Below are positions 54,833 to 63,812 of a DNA stretch of 64,000 nucleotides, piece after piece. The notes beneath the pieces were generated by a model. That model did not search any database. It had not been told where the DNA came from and saw only the letters and a program-made list of their open reading frames with translations. Source of the DNA: Chlorobium sp. (lineage in GTDB: Bacteria > Bacteroidota > Chlorobiia > Chlorobiales > Chlorobiaceae); contig NZ_JAIOZR010000004.1 of NCBI RefSeq assembly GCF_021740465.1, positions 89,138 through 153,137 of the forward strand, in the 5' to 3' direction. Position 1 is the stretch's first letter; each line of letters opens with the position of its first letter. Both the position numbers and the translations under genes were made by a program.

Positions 54833-56377
54833 TCATGCATCAGCTTCCGTAGTACCGGGCTCCTGCTCGCCGCTCTCGTCGAACAGATCATGCAGGTCCG
54901 CATCAGTGAACTGCTCCTTGACTGTCCGGTAGATATTGTCGGCAATCTTTCCCCAGTACCGCTTCTCCTCATCCGTAACCTTCCGCTCCCTCGGTTTGAT
55001 CGGGGGTTTACGCGACGGTTTTCCGAAAACAAGAATCTCCTCGTTCTTTACCGGCCCGACAAGCGCCTGCTCAATCTCTTCAACTCCGGCTTTCAGTACT
55101 TTTTTGGCAGTATCGAGACCGGCATCGAGAAGCTGGTAGATCATGTCGTCACCAAACTCTTCACGGAACTCGATGATATCGATATCGGTCGGGTCTTCCA
55201 TAGATTTGTCGATCACATCTCGATAGACATCGATCTCATAACCCGTAAGTTTTTCCGCCAGATGGATGTTGTTGCCGTTCTTGCCGATGGCATATTTGAT
55301 CTGATCGGGCTTGAGCATGACCCTTGCCTTGCGGGTTTTCATATCAGCATGAACCGTCAGAGGGTCGATCTTTGCCGGCTGGAGTGCCCTGGCGATATAA
55401 ATCTGCGGTTCGTCGGTGTAGTAAATAACATCGATATTCTCATTGTTGAGCTCCTTTACAATGCTCTGGATGCGCTTTCCGCGATAACCGACACTCGCTC
55501 CCACAGGATCGATTCGGGCACTGGTAGATTCCACCGAAACTTTCGCCCTTTCGCCGGGCACGCGGGCAATGCCCTTGATAACAATGAGACCGTCGAGTAT
55601 TTCAGGAACCTCGTGTTCAAAAAGTTTGTAGAGAAAACGGTCGTCGACCCGCGATACGATAACCTTCATGCCTCCATCGGGTTTTTCCCGCTCCACCACC
55701 CCGCCGTCGTCGAGACGCACCTTCACTTTTTCCCGCTCGATCCTCTTGACATAGAGCTTCATTCGGGGAGTTCTGCGGGGATTGTCTTTTTTCATCATCT
55801 CCGCTTTGGGCAGCACCAGCTCGACCCGGTGATCTTTCGAGGTATTATAGGTAAAAATCACCTCGTTGGAACGCACCTGATAAACCTCGCCGGCAACAAC
55901 CTCGCCGACTTTTTCAAGGCACTCTTCGTACACGACAAGCCGTTCAAGATCGCGAACCTTTTTCTGCACGGACTGCTTGATAATCTGTATCGATTTCCTG
56001 CTCAGATAATCCTCAAGACGAATCGGACCCTCTTCGTAATAATCCCCGAGCTCAAGTGATTCATCGATTTTCCGGACTTCGTCGAGACTGATTTCAATAG
56101 CCGGAATATCGACTTCACTGACAATCTTCCTGAGAAGATAGACCTCGAAATCACCCCGCTCCGGATTGATGAAAATATTGGCTTCAACTTCCGGATCATA
56201 GTCCTTGCGAAGCTGTTTCTGAATGATATCCTTGAGAAGGTCGGCAATATCCATCTTTACAGCCGCACTCTCCGTTTTCTTGTCAAGAAAAATCTTCGAC
56301 TGCTCGATTTCACCGAACGCACTGGCAATCTGCGCCCGTCTGTCCTGACCTTCCGCTTTTACCTGCTTTCTCGCCAT
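54833..56377 (-). CDS. nusA: Transcription termination/antitermination factor NusA
   Basis: RNA polymerase-binding elongation factor. The start MARKQVKAEGQDRR is chosen because the N-terminal RNAP-binding domain follows soon after; upstream in-frame sequence overlaps rimP. 514 residues: N-terminal domain (about 25-140), S1 domain (about 145-215), KH1 and KH2 (GASVGYRGKRIQSIVKEL near 270-290 and YAIGKNGNNIHLAEKLTG near 345-365), and an acidic C-terminal tail. The repeated C-terminal domains of E. coli NusA are not evident. Confidence 0.95.
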   Translation of the reverse strand: MARKQVKAEGQDRRAQIASAFGEIEQSKIFLDKKTESAAVKMDIADLLKDIIQKQLRKDYDPEVEANIFINPERGDFEVYLLRKIVSEVDIPAIEISLDEVRKIDESLELGDYYEEGPIRLEDYLSRKSIQIIKQSVQKKVRDLERLVVYEECLEKVGEVVAGEVYQVRSNEVIFTYNTSKDHRVELVLPKAEMMKKDNPRRTPRMKLYVKRIEREKVKVRLDDGGVVEREKPDGGMKVIVSRVDDRFLYKLFEHEVPEILDGLIVIKGIARVPGERAKVSVESTSARIDPVGASVGYRGKRIQSIVKELNNENIDVIYYTDEPQIYIARALQPAKIDPLTVHADMKTRKARVMLKPDQIKYAIGKNGNNIHLAEKLTGYEIDVYRDVIDKSMEDPTDIDIIEFREEFGDDMIYQLLDAGLDTAKKVLKAGVEEIEQALVGPVKNEEILVFGKPSRKPPIKPRERKVTDEEKRYWGKIADNIYRTVKEQFTDADLHDLFDESGEQEPGTTEADA

Positions 56378-56441
56378 CTCTTTGCTAGATTGTGCTTTTG
56401 ATAAAAAGAAAAATTTCCTGCATGCCCACACTCTCTCTCTG

Positions 56442-56963
56442 CTACCACTCCACTTCCGGAACAGCCCTGACGATTCGCTCAAGAACAAGCTCTACGGCTG
56501 TACCTCCACTGCCGGAACTTTTTTTGCCGGCAGTGACCGGAACCAGTTCCAGAGCAGTAATGGTATCTCCGGATTTCAGAACCCTCTGCAGGCGTCCTGT
56601 CATTTCCTTCTCTTCCTGCTGTTCACCCTTATAGACAACCTTCAGCAATCTGCCCGTATGCCGGATATACTGCCTCGGCATCAGCACCGGTTCGCCAAGC
56701 CCCGGCGATGAAACCACGAGATCGAAATCCTCGCCTGTAAGCGCCGGCTGCTCAATGTCGATTTCGATCTGCTCCCGGATCCGTCGACCGAAAAAAGAGC
56801 ACTGGTCGATCCGGATACCGGTGTCACTGTCAAGCAGAACCTCGATTTTCCTGTGTTTTCCGGAGCCTTTTACCTGCAGGCGGACAAGATAGACCCCCTC
56901 ACCTTTCGTACCCGTAGACAGCTCCAGTACCCGGAGAACACAACGCTTGATTTTCTCTTCCAT
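56442..56963 (-). CDS. rimP: Ribosome maturation factor RimP
   Basis: 30S assembly factor. The start MEEKIKRCVLRVLE gives 173 residues. Conserved GIRIDQCSFFGRRIREQIE and DFDLVVSSPGLGEPVLMPRQYIRHTGRLLKV match RimP (SPGLDRPL-like motif). It opens the rimP-nusA-infB-rbfA-truB-ribF-rpsO cluster and is separated from the genes before it by a terminator. Confidence 0.94.
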   Translation of the reverse strand: MEEKIKRCVLRVLELSTGTKGEGVYLVRLQVKGSGKHRKIEVLLDSDTGIRIDQCSFFGRRIREQIEIDIEQPALTGEDFDLVVSSPGLGEPVLMPRQYIRHTGRLLKVVYKGEQQEEKEMTGRLQRVLKSGDTITALELVPVTAGKKSSGSGGTAVELVLERIVRAVPEVEW

Positions 56964-56991
56964 TATCACCGGTTCATCTGTTCTTTTTTCG

Positions 56992-57021
56992 GAAAACAAA
57001 AAAGTGGGGAAAGCCCCACTT
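56992..57021 (-). terminator. Terminator upstream of rimP
   Basis: Stem AAGTGGGG/CCCCACTT with a 4-nt loop, followed on the reverse strand by TTTTTTGTTTT. It should end the hisS-side transcript before the rimP cluster, so the rimP promoter must lie in or after this hairpin. Confidence 0.85.
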
Positions 57022-57095
57022 CTACTTCAGTCAACCTACGCCTGTTCGAACCCCGTTTTAGAATGTACTAAAAAAAGGCTCAATAGTCAAACATA

Positions 57096-57314
57096 CTAAC
57101 GGCCCAACCGCTCGTCATCCTTGAGCTGCGTGTCAATCACTTCGTAATCGGCTTCCTCAACCTGCCTGCGGGAATCAGAAGGAGGAACGCTGCCTGCTGC
57201 AGGAGGATCTCCCCCTTTGTATCGTATGAAAAGCCCATTGCCCAGTGCTTTGAGCACCAGACGAAAAACAAGGAAGAGCAGCAGGACAAGAAGAATGAAT
57301 TTCAGCATCGTCAC
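57096..57314 (-). CDS. Small single-pass membrane protein of unknown function
   Basis: 72 residues; GTG start, with an ATG two codons later. A membrane helix (about 4-22, LKFILLVLLLFLVFRLVL) is followed by a polar tail with EEADYEVIDTQ, reminiscent of short DUF4834-like proteins, though I am not sure of the family. It lies 40 bp after the glutaredoxin-like gene and ends before a terminator. Function unknown. Confidence 0.65.
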   Translation of the reverse strand: MTMLKFILLVLLLFLVFRLVLKALGNGLFIRYKGGDPPAAGSVPPSDSRRQVEEADYEVIDTQLKDDERLGR

Positions 57315-57354
57315 AGCAAATCATCTTGGAAAAACCCCCTTTCAGGAAAACGCA

Positions 57355-57609
57355 CTACGAAACCGGAGCAGCCAGAAGAGCCGCGAGACGATCTTCCCGG
57401 ATCCGGTAGCGGAAAACCTCGATACCGTCAACAAGTATAACAGGAATCTGTCTCCCGTATTTCTCGAGGAGATCCGGCTGCGAAGCTATATCGATCTTCT
57501 CGAGAACAAAAGGCTCGGCAGCCTGGGCCTTGTAGAGAACGGCCATTGCCTGGTCACAGAGACAGCACTCCTTTTTTCCGTAAAGGGTAACGGTATGAAG
57601 CCTGTTCAT
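57355..57609 (-). CDS. Glutaredoxin-like (thioredoxin-fold) protein
   Basis: 84 residues beginning [22 protein letters not shown] CxxC-type motif (C16-C17-L-C19, C-C-L-C) opens the first helix, and [12 protein letters not shown] is the cis-Pro strand typical of glutaredoxins. This resembles the DUF836 glutaredoxin-like group. Its first four bases overlap the hisS stop (ATGA), so it is translationally linked to hisS. Its target is unknown. Confidence 0.85.
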   Translation of the reverse strand: MNRLHTVTLYGKKECCLCDQAMAVLYKAQAAEPFVLEKIDIASQPDLLEKYGRQIPVILVDGIEVFRYRIREDRLAALLAAPVS

Positions 57610-58898
57610 CGGAGATTCCCGTTTACAGGCGTCTGCTGCTGCAGAAAAGTGACCACGCCGTCAAGAGAAAAGGTCTCCTGACTGGACGACACAAGGTTCT
57701 TCAGCGCATAGAGCCCTGAAGCAAGTTCGTCGCCACCGACAAAAAGCGCCGATGCAGCATGCATCCTGTTGGCTTCGCGAAGCTGGGCTTTCATGCTTCT
57801 CCTTGCAAGGTCGATAACCGTGCTGATGCCCGAACGGCGCAGCTTGCCGGCGATCTCGAACGCCCGGTCAAAATGCTCCGGCTGCTGCACGACAACAAAG
57901 ACCGAGGGACCTTCTGGGGCCTGCTGCTGAAAAAGCCCCTGTTTCTGCATGGCAATCAGAAGACGCTCCATCCCGACGGCAAAACCTGCTGCAGGAACCT
58001 CCGACGGACTGCCGAGCTCGAGTGCAAGCGAATCGTACCGCCCGCCCCCCCCGAGAGCATCCTGGGCGCCGAGCTCGGAACTGGTCACCTCGAATGCCGT
58101 ATAGCTGTAATAGTCGAGCCCCCTCACCAGGAGGTGATCGATCTGAAAGTCGATCCCCCTGCCGGAAAGGTATGCAAGCACCTTTTCAAAATCATCGACG
58201 GCGTCGCTGCTCAGGTAGTCACGCAGTTTCGGCGCTCCGGCAACAATATCCTGCATCTCGGGATTTTTCGAATCGAGTATCCTCAGGGGATTTTTTTCGA
58301 ACCGCTCCCTGGATGCTTCGTCAAGCCGGTCGAAAGAAGGTGCAAGATAGGCTCTGAGTGCCTCGCGGTATTTTTGGCGGTCGTCCCTGTTACCTAGCGT
58401 GTTGATTCTCAGGCGGAGCCCTTTGAGGCCAAGCGACTCGAAAACGTGCATCATGAAAATGATCACCTCGGCAACCGCAGCAGGTGAAGAGGCCCCAAGA
58501 AGCTCCGCTCCGAACTGCGAAAACTGCCGCTGCCGGCCGGCCTGGGGACGCTCTTTGCGGAACAGCTCGCTGATGTAATATAGTTTCTGTACCGGAGAGG
58601 CAGCCAGAAGGTTTTTCTGCAGCACCGCCCTCATGACCCCTGCGGTCATTTCCGGACGAAGCGTAATCGAGCGTCCTCCGGGATCGGGCTGAAACGAGAA
58701 CATCTCCTTGCCGACGATATCGGTTGAAGCTCCTATACTGCGCTGAAAAAGCTCGGTGTATTCAAAGACAGGGGTCCGGATTTCGCTGAACCCGTATGTA
58801 ACGGCAAGCCGGCTTACAACCTCCTCGACATATTTCCATTGAACCATTTCATCGGGGAAAATATCCCTTGCCCCCTTGACAACCTGATAGTGCGACAT
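57606..58898 (-). CDS. hisS: Histidyl-tRNA synthetase
   Basis: Class II enzyme charging tRNA-His. Motif 2 region [15 protein letters not shown], histidine-binding [14 protein letters not shown] and [14 protein letters not shown], and motif 3 [12 protein letters not shown] are present. The C-terminal anticodon-binding domain (about 330-430) includes [25 protein letters not shown]. 430 residues. It begins the hisS-glutaredoxin-small membrane protein unit. Confidence 0.96.
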   Translation of the reverse strand: MSHYQVVKGARDIFPDEMVQWKYVEEVVSRLAVTYGFSEIRTPVFEYTELFQRSIGASTDIVGKEMFSFQPDPGGRSITLRPEMTAGVMRAVLQKNLLAASPVQKLYYISELFRKERPQAGRQRQFSQFGAELLGASSPAAVAEVIIFMMHVFESLGLKGLRLRINTLGNRDDRQKYREALRAYLAPSFDRLDEASRERFEKNPLRILDSKNPEMQDIVAGAPKLRDYLSSDAVDDFEKVLAYLSGRGIDFQIDHLLVRGLDYYSYTAFEVTSSELGAQDALGGGGRYDSLALELGSPSEVPAAGFAVGMERLLIAMQKQGLFQQQAPEGPSVFVVVQQPEHFDRAFEIAGKLRRSGISTVIDLARRSMKAQLREANRMHAASALFVGGDELASGLYALKNLVSSSQETFSLDGVVTFLQQQTPVNGNLR

Positions 58899-58934
58899 AC
58901 TCTACGGTGAACCTCTCCTGTTAGGCTGATTGCG

Positions 58935-59411
58935 TTATATCTGAGGAAAATCCTTTTCCTCCTCCCGGAACAGATCAAGCACCTCCGATGGCGATTTCGA
59001 TGCAATCAGACGCTCGCGAAAATCGGCACGGCCGGCAAGCCTTGTAATGCGACCAAGCAGCTTCAGGTGCTCGGCAAGCATCGTTTCCGGAGTGGCGAGA
59101 AGAAAAATGATCCGTACAGGTTCATTATCGATGGAATCGAAATTGAGATCTTTCTTCAAGGTGGCAAGAGCCAGTACCGGCTGACTGACTGCCGGGGTTT
59201 TTGCATGGGGAAGCGCTATTTTTTTACCGATCCCGGTTGACATTTCCTGTTCCCGTCTGAGTACATCATCCCGTAACCGAAGCGCATCCCTGATACCGGC
59301 GTGGCCGGACACAATCGAGAGCATTTTATCGATGACCTGGTTTTTTGTTTCCAGTTCGAGATCCAGGGCAATACAGCCTGCAGAAAGAAGACTTTCGATT
59401 TTCATTATCAC
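58935..59411 (-). CDS. ptsN: PTS IIA-like nitrogen-regulatory protein (PtsN/EIIA-Ntr type)
   Basis: 158 residues of the PTS EIIA-2 fold. The phosphoryl-accepting H69 is in IALPHAKT, and VLALATLKKDLNFDSID and LLGRITRLAG fit the domain. It probably serves in regulation rather than sugar uptake, as no permease is near and sugar PTS systems are rare in this group. The start shown is GTG; an ATG two codons later (59405) is equally possible. It lies 36 bp before hisS on the same strand. Confidence 0.88.
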   Translation of the reverse strand: MIMKIESLLSAGCIALDLELETKNQVIDKMLSIVSGHAGIRDALRLRDDVLRREQEMSTGIGKKIALPHAKTPAVSQPVLALATLKKDLNFDSIDNEPVRIIFLLATPETMLAEHLKLLGRITRLAGRADFRERLIASKSPSEVLDLFREEEKDFPQI

Positions 59412-59450
59412 AAGACCTTGCAGTTAACCCTTTCCGCCTAATAAGAGCCG

Positions 59451-59475
59451 GCTTCTTTTCAGAGTGAAAAGAAGC
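59451..59475. terminator. Hairpin between ptsN and cdsA
   Basis: GCTTCTTTTC and GAAAAGAAGC flank a five-base loop. It lies in a 286-bp gap, downstream of cdsA and upstream of ptsN (both on the reverse strand). No T-run follows on the reverse strand, so it may be a weak terminator or a leader hairpin of ptsN. I see no gene in the rest of the gap. Confidence 0.45.
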
Positions 59476-59697
59476 GGTAATATAAAAAAATTTGATCCCG
59501 CACGGCACTCCCCTTTCCACACAATGCCGGAGGATTGCTGGAACCCTGCGATTAATTATCATGTCAGCGCTCGCTCCCATCAACTCCGAAAAAGCGGGAG
59601 GCAGTCCAGGCATGGCGCAAATCCCGAATCAGGAGCATTTCAGAGAACCCAAAAACTAAGCGATCATGTCGAAACCCACGAATCCCAGGCGGATATG

Positions 59698-60519
59698 CTA
59701 AAGCCGGGAAGATAAAAAATAAACAATCGGAGCAACAAACATGATAGTATCGAATCGGTCAAGTACACCCCCATGACCGGGAATGAGGGCGGAAGAGTCC
59801 TTGACTCCCGCATCGCGCTTGAACATTGATTCGATAAGATCCCCGGCAGGACTGACCGAACCGATTAGCACACCGGTCAGAAAAACCGGCAGCATTGAGA
59901 GACTCGACATCTGCTGAAAACAGAAAGCGGAAGCCGCAATGCTGCCGGCAAGTCCCGATATATAACCCTCCCAGGTTTTATGCGGGCTAAGCCGCTCGAA
60001 CAGCTTGCGTCTGATAAGCTTCCCTCCGAGCAGGCTGCCACCGAAATAAGCCGATATATCGGCAGCCCACACACAAATGAACATCAGAAGAACCAGCGAC
60101 TCGCCCTCGCCATTGTGCCCGTGACGGCGAAGCTGCAGAAGCGCTCCGAAAGAGAGATTCACATACAGGAGCACCGTCAGGACGGAACCGAGATTAAGCA
60201 GGGGCGAGCCCTCCTTCCGGAAAAGCTCTATCACAAAAAGCAGCAGCACGACACCCAGCAGCAACTCCCAGGTTTCGAGGGCGGCCGCATAAAAATTAAG
60301 CTGGATCAGCACCGTCAGAAACAGCACGAGCCAGAGCGGCGGCGGAACGGCTTTGTGCAGGGCAAGCCGATAAAACTCGTAGGTCGCGGCAAGCGCAAGT
60401 ACAAGGAGCAGCACAAAAAAAGGAAGCCCCCCGAGCCTGATAATCCAGACAAGAAGTGGAATGCCGACAACAGCTACAACTACCCGCTGCAGCAAATTGA
60501 AACTCAGGAGCTTACCCAT
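59698..60519 (-). CDS. cdsA: Phosphatidate cytidylyltransferase
   Basis: Integral membrane enzyme that makes CDP-diacylglycerol for phospholipids. The start MGKLLSFNLLQRVVVAVVG gives 273 residues and a membrane helix right at the N-terminus; frame upstream overlaps the protease gene. About eight membrane helices. The CDP-alcohol signature near the C-terminus, KRDAGVKDSSALIPGHGG followed by LDRFD, is complete. It follows the CPBP gene by 31 bp. Confidence 0.94.
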   Translation of the reverse strand: MGKLLSFNLLQRVVVAVVGIPLLVWIIRLGGLPFFVLLLVLALAATYEFYRLALHKAVPPPLWLVLFLTVLIQLNFYAAALETWELLLGVVLLLFVIELFRKEGSPLLNLGSVLTVLLYVNLSFGALLQLRRHGHNGEGESLVLLMFICVWAADISAYFGGSLLGGKLIRRKLFERLSPHKTWEGYISGLAGSIAASAFCFQQMSSLSMLPVFLTGVLIGSVSPAGDLIESMFKRDAGVKDSSALIPGHGGVLDRFDTIMFVAPIVYFLSSRL

Positions 60520-60550
60520 AACAGAAAATTGTGTATCCAGGCATACGGCT

Positions 60551-61483
60551 TCACGTCGAGGAGCATGAAGCCCTGAACCGGTGCATAAAAAAAACAAAGA
60601 GCAGCAGACTGCCGGCGACGATCGGCCACCACCACAGGGAAAAAACAACGCTTGCCGGTGTAACGTCCGGAGTTGAACCAGCAGCATGGAGAAAAACAAG
60701 AGCCGCAAGATTATTGAGCAGATGCACAAAAAACGGTACGGCGAGGCTTCCGCTTTTCATGAAAATATAGCCAATATACCACCCGAGCAAAGTAAGAGGA
60801 ACAAGATTGGCTGCACTCAGGTGAAAAACCGCAAAAGCAAAACCGGTAAAGAACACCGAACCGGCCGGAGAAAGCGCCTTGTAATAATTCTGCTGCAGAT
60901 AACCCCGGAAAAACAGCTCTTCACAGCAAGCCGGAGTGAGGGCAAGCACGCTGGCCACAGCAATAGCTTCCGGAAAGGAATGAATGCCGGCAAGCTTTCC
61001 AATCAGGGCATCCATCAAACGGCGGCTTTCGAGAACCGCTTCGCCCGACCGCCCGAGAGCGGGCCAGAGAAACAGGTCCTGCAGCTCGGTAATGGAATGG
61101 AGGAGCGGCTGAAGACTCATCATGCCGAGCACGGCAAACAGAATCTGCCGCCAAGGGACACGATGTTCGATACCGAGAAATTCAAGCGGTTTCCATGAAA
61201 AAAAACCGCCTCCGCCGGCATGCATGCGGGCGAGCAGGAGTGCCGACAGGGCGAGTACAAGAATCTGGCCCGCAACCTGGGCAAGGCGCATGGCGCTGAT
61301 CATCGAGGAGTCATACTGCAGTGGCTCCAATCCTGCCGTCGCCGCACCTCCGGGTATAACAAGCAACAGCAGAGTCCCGGCAATATTGTAAAGCAGCATG
61401 ACGCCGATCAGCACTGCGGAGCTGAAAATAAAAGAGGGCCTCTCAAGAGAGAGCTGCCCTGAAGGAAGAAAATGCTGCATCAT
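60551..61483 (-). CDS. CPBP-family intramembrane metalloprotease (CAAX-protease-like)
   Basis: 310 residues, about eight membrane helices. The ABI/CPBP motifs are visible: ACCEELFFRGYLQ (EExxxR), FAVFHLSAANLVPL (FxxxH) and PFFVHLLNNLA (HxxxN). In bacteria such proteins act in peptide maturation, immunity or unknown processing. An ATG at 61483 is taken over an in-frame TTG four codons upstream. The call as protease is by motif; no peptide substrate gene is seen nearby. It precedes cdsA by 31 bp. Confidence 0.88.
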   Translation of the reverse strand: MMQHFLPSGQLSLERPSFIFSSAVLIGVMLLYNIAGTLLLLVIPGGAATAGLEPLQYDSSMISAMRLAQVAGQILVLALSALLLARMHAGGGGFFSWKPLEFLGIEHRVPWRQILFAVLGMMSLQPLLHSITELQDLFLWPALGRSGEAVLESRRLMDALIGKLAGIHSFPEAIAVASVLALTPACCEELFFRGYLQQNYYKALSPAGSVFFTGFAFAVFHLSAANLVPLTLLGWYIGYIFMKSGSLAVPFFVHLLNNLAALVFLHAAGSTPDVTPASVVFSLWWWPIVAGSLLLFVFFMHRFRASCSST

Positions 61484-61746
61484 CGTCGACTTCAATGGAA
61501 AACAGGGCGGATATTGAAAATTTCAATTATTTTCACCGATACAATCGGAAAGTTGATGCTGATTATACAAAAATACGCAGGAAACGGCCGAAAATCCTTT
61601 GCTACTTTCCTAAAAAAGCTTTTCCCGGCATCCCTTGACGAAATAGGGAGATAGCTGGTCTCCAGAAGCAGAAAAATCCGATCACCGATAGTCACTTCTG
61701 CAGAAGAGACCTCGTCTGCTCTTCACAAATCCAGAACAATAGCGGC

Positions 61747-62817
61747 ATGAAAATTCTTTTTATGAACTCCGCAAGAACCTGGGGTGGAACGGAAAAATGG
61801 ACACGGATGGCCGCAGAATCCCTCAAAAATGCAGGCCACTACACAATCCTTGTCTACCGTCGGGACGTCGTCGGCAAAAACTTCACAATCCCGAAATTCC
61901 GCCTTCCTATCGCAAGCCACATAGACCTATATACTCTCTACAAACTCGTGCAGCTCATCCGGAAAGAGAAAATCGAAATCATCATTCCCACCAAGCGAAA
62001 GGACTATTTCCTGGCCGGCATTGCGGGACGCATCACCAAAACGCCTGTCATCGTCCGGCTTGGTGCTGACCGCCGGCTCCACTGGCCATGGCAAAGACTT
62101 ATGTACTCCTCACTCCCAGCTGGTCTCATCGTAAACGCAGAAAAGATCAAGGATACCCTTCTCCAGACCGGATGGTTCCGGAAAGAACGGATCAAGGTTA
62201 TATACAACGGGCTGGACACGGAAGAAATCGACCGGCTGAAACATGATCCGGCTGAAAAACCCTATCCATTCACCATCGGAGCACTTGGCCGGATCACAAG
62301 GAACAAAGGATTCGACTACCTTATCCGATCCTTTGCCCTTTTCCTCAGACAGAATCCTCATGCCGATGCAGGACTCGTTATCATGGGAGAAGGGGCCGAT
62401 CAGCCGGAATTCGAAGCTCTGGCAAGTAAACTCGGTATAGCACACCGGGTACGGTTTACCGGTTTCATCGCAAACCCTTATCCGATGCTGCAGAAATACG
62501 ACATCTTTACCATGACATCAACAAACGAAGGCCTCTCTAACGCACTGCTCGAAGCCATGTACCTTGATTGCGCCCCTGTCAGCACAATTGCCGGCGGTGT
62601 ACGAGAAGTTATTGATGAAAGCAGCAACGGTTTTCTCGTCGACTACGGTAACGAAGAACGCCTTGCATCGATCATCGAAAAGCTCTACTGCAATGAAAAC
62701 GAAAGGAAAATCATCTCCTGCAGGGCAAAAGAAACAGTAGTCCGGCAATTCACCGTCCCCGTCATGACTGAAAGCATTGCTGCCTTCTGCAAAGAAATCG
62801 CTAAAAACCCCCTGTAA
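61747..62817 (+). CDS. Glycosyltransferase family 4
   Basis: 356 residues. Two Rossmann-like halves: the N-terminal half starts MKILFMNSARTWGGTEKW (sugar-acceptor side), the C-terminal half has GALGRITRNKGFDYLIRSFALF near 178-200 and the donor-binding TNEGLSNALLEAMYLDCAPV near 259-278 with the E-x7-E pattern. It probably extends a surface sugar chain such as LPS core. It sits beside a YrbL-like kinase and lies 257 bp from the divergent protease gene. Confidence 0.88.
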   Translation: MKILFMNSARTWGGTEKWTRMAAESLKNAGHYTILVYRRDVVGKNFTIPKFRLPIASHIDLYTLYKLVQLIRKEKIEIIIPTKRKDYFLAGIAGRITKTPVIVRLGADRRLHWPWQRLMYSSLPAGLIVNAEKIKDTLLQTGWFRKERIKVIYNGLDTEEIDRLKHDPAEKPYPFTIGALGRITRNKGFDYLIRSFALFLRQNPHADAGLVIMGEGADQPEFEALASKLGIAHRVRFTGFIANPYPMLQKYDIFTMTSTNEGLSNALLEAMYLDCAPVSTIAGGVREVIDESSNGFLVDYGNEERLASIIEKLYCNENERKIISCRAKETVVRQFTVPVMTESIAAFCKEIAKNPL

Positions 62818-62846
62818 AATTGAGAAGAATCATTCCGGCCTAACAG

Positions 62847-63452
62847 TCAAAGATGCGACACTAATTCCCTCGCAAGTAAGCTGCCGGAAAAGAGTTCACC
62901 AAGATCACGCTCGAAAGTTGCCCACTTGCGACAGATTACCCTGCGTCCAAATCGTTTGAAGTATGATGCAATTGGCAGTAACTGGTTATTGCCGATCCCG
63001 TCGATCAGAATGAAGCGTCCGTAACCATCAGCCATTCGACACCAGACAAGATTCTCGGCTTTCAGTTCTCTTACGATAATATTCTGTGACAAGAGATATC
63101 GCTTCAGATCCAAGAGTGCTGAAACCATCATGACAGCTGCATCGGCACTGTCATCCGACAACAGATAATAGTGCAACGTTCGCGAAACAGTACCATCAAA
63201 GTCGAGAGGCATCTCGAAAACAGCTCCAGGCCCCTGGTCGGTCAGTACCGTTTCATGGTACCGGGCCACCATCTCCCAAGAGATCCTGTGCCTCATCAGC
63301 TTTCGGTAATATTTCAGTTCCTCTGAGGTGATTTTCCGGGCAGGATTCTTCTGTACCTTTACACACTTGCCTTGGTCAGCCGGATGCTGGTAACAGCGAC
63401 GAGAAGAGCCTTTTCCAATAAGCCTGGCTTCCTCAAGAGAGATAAAACCCAT
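62847..63452 (-). CDS. YrbL-family (PhoP regulatory network) kinase-like protein
   Basis: 201 residues of a small kinase-like fold. LIGKGSSRRCYQHPADQGKCVKV mirrors the YrbL glycine-rich start and lysine (ATP site), IIVRELKAENLVW the catalytic-loop region, and LIDGIGNNQLLPIASYFKRFGRR the metal-binding end, all in the same order as E. coli YrbL. LPS-core kinases such as WaaP/KdkA share the fold, so with the adjacent glycosyltransferase a role in core phosphorylation is possible. It converges on the glycosyltransferase, 29 bp between stops. Confidence 0.82.
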   Translation of the reverse strand: MGFISLEEARLIGKGSSRRCYQHPADQGKCVKVQKNPARKITSEELKYYRKLMRHRISWEMVARYHETVLTDQGPGAVFEMPLDFDGTVSRTLHYYLLSDDSADAAVMMVSALLDLKRYLLSQNIIVRELKAENLVWCRMADGYGRFILIDGIGNNQLLPIASYFKRFGRRVICRKWATFERDLGELFSGSLLARELVSHL

Positions 63453-63812
63453 TTACAAAACAAAAAAAAGTTAACCTGATATTTTGGATAAAAATTAATC
63501 AAATAATTTTCATAACTGCAACAATCACGTGACAGTTGAAGCACACTGAACAAAAATCAGTTTTTTCTCTCGCACAACGCAATTTTTTTATGCTGAAGCA
63601 CTCTTTCAGAGTATGAATTTTCTTTTCCTGAATTCCATTCGTAATGGGTAGGGCGTCAACGAAGCGAAAGAATTATGTGCTTGCCCATCCTGGCATGCTG
63701 CTCTGCAACCGAAAATGGAAACACAAAGTGACGCTCAACAACCTCACCGACGGTGAGGTGGCCCCCACCCAATAGACAAAAAGTGGCCGAGTTTTAGTTG
63801 GTAACCGGCTGT
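63453..63812. other. AT-rich gene-free stretch flanking the IS element
   Basis: About 360 bp with no supported gene. The half next to the kinase gene is AT-rich. An 8-bp inverted repeat ACCTCACC-GAC-GGTGAGGT lies at 63741-63759, and TGGCCCCCACCCAATAGAC follows it (63759 on), a likely end region of the IS3 element. No target-site duplication can be seen because the other end is off the window. Confidence 0.45.

Noticed and set aside
54890..56059. A 389-codon open frame antisense to nusA
   Set aside because: It is a shadow of the nusA frame with no recognisable domain or start signal.
58045..58052. Eight-base C run in hisS
   Set aside because: It is explained by the conserved GGGG of the histidine-binding GGGGRYD motif.
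59326..59613. A 95-codon open frame upstream of ptsN
   Set aside because: Its 3' part overlaps ptsN in another frame, and the rest has no family pattern or ribosome-binding site.
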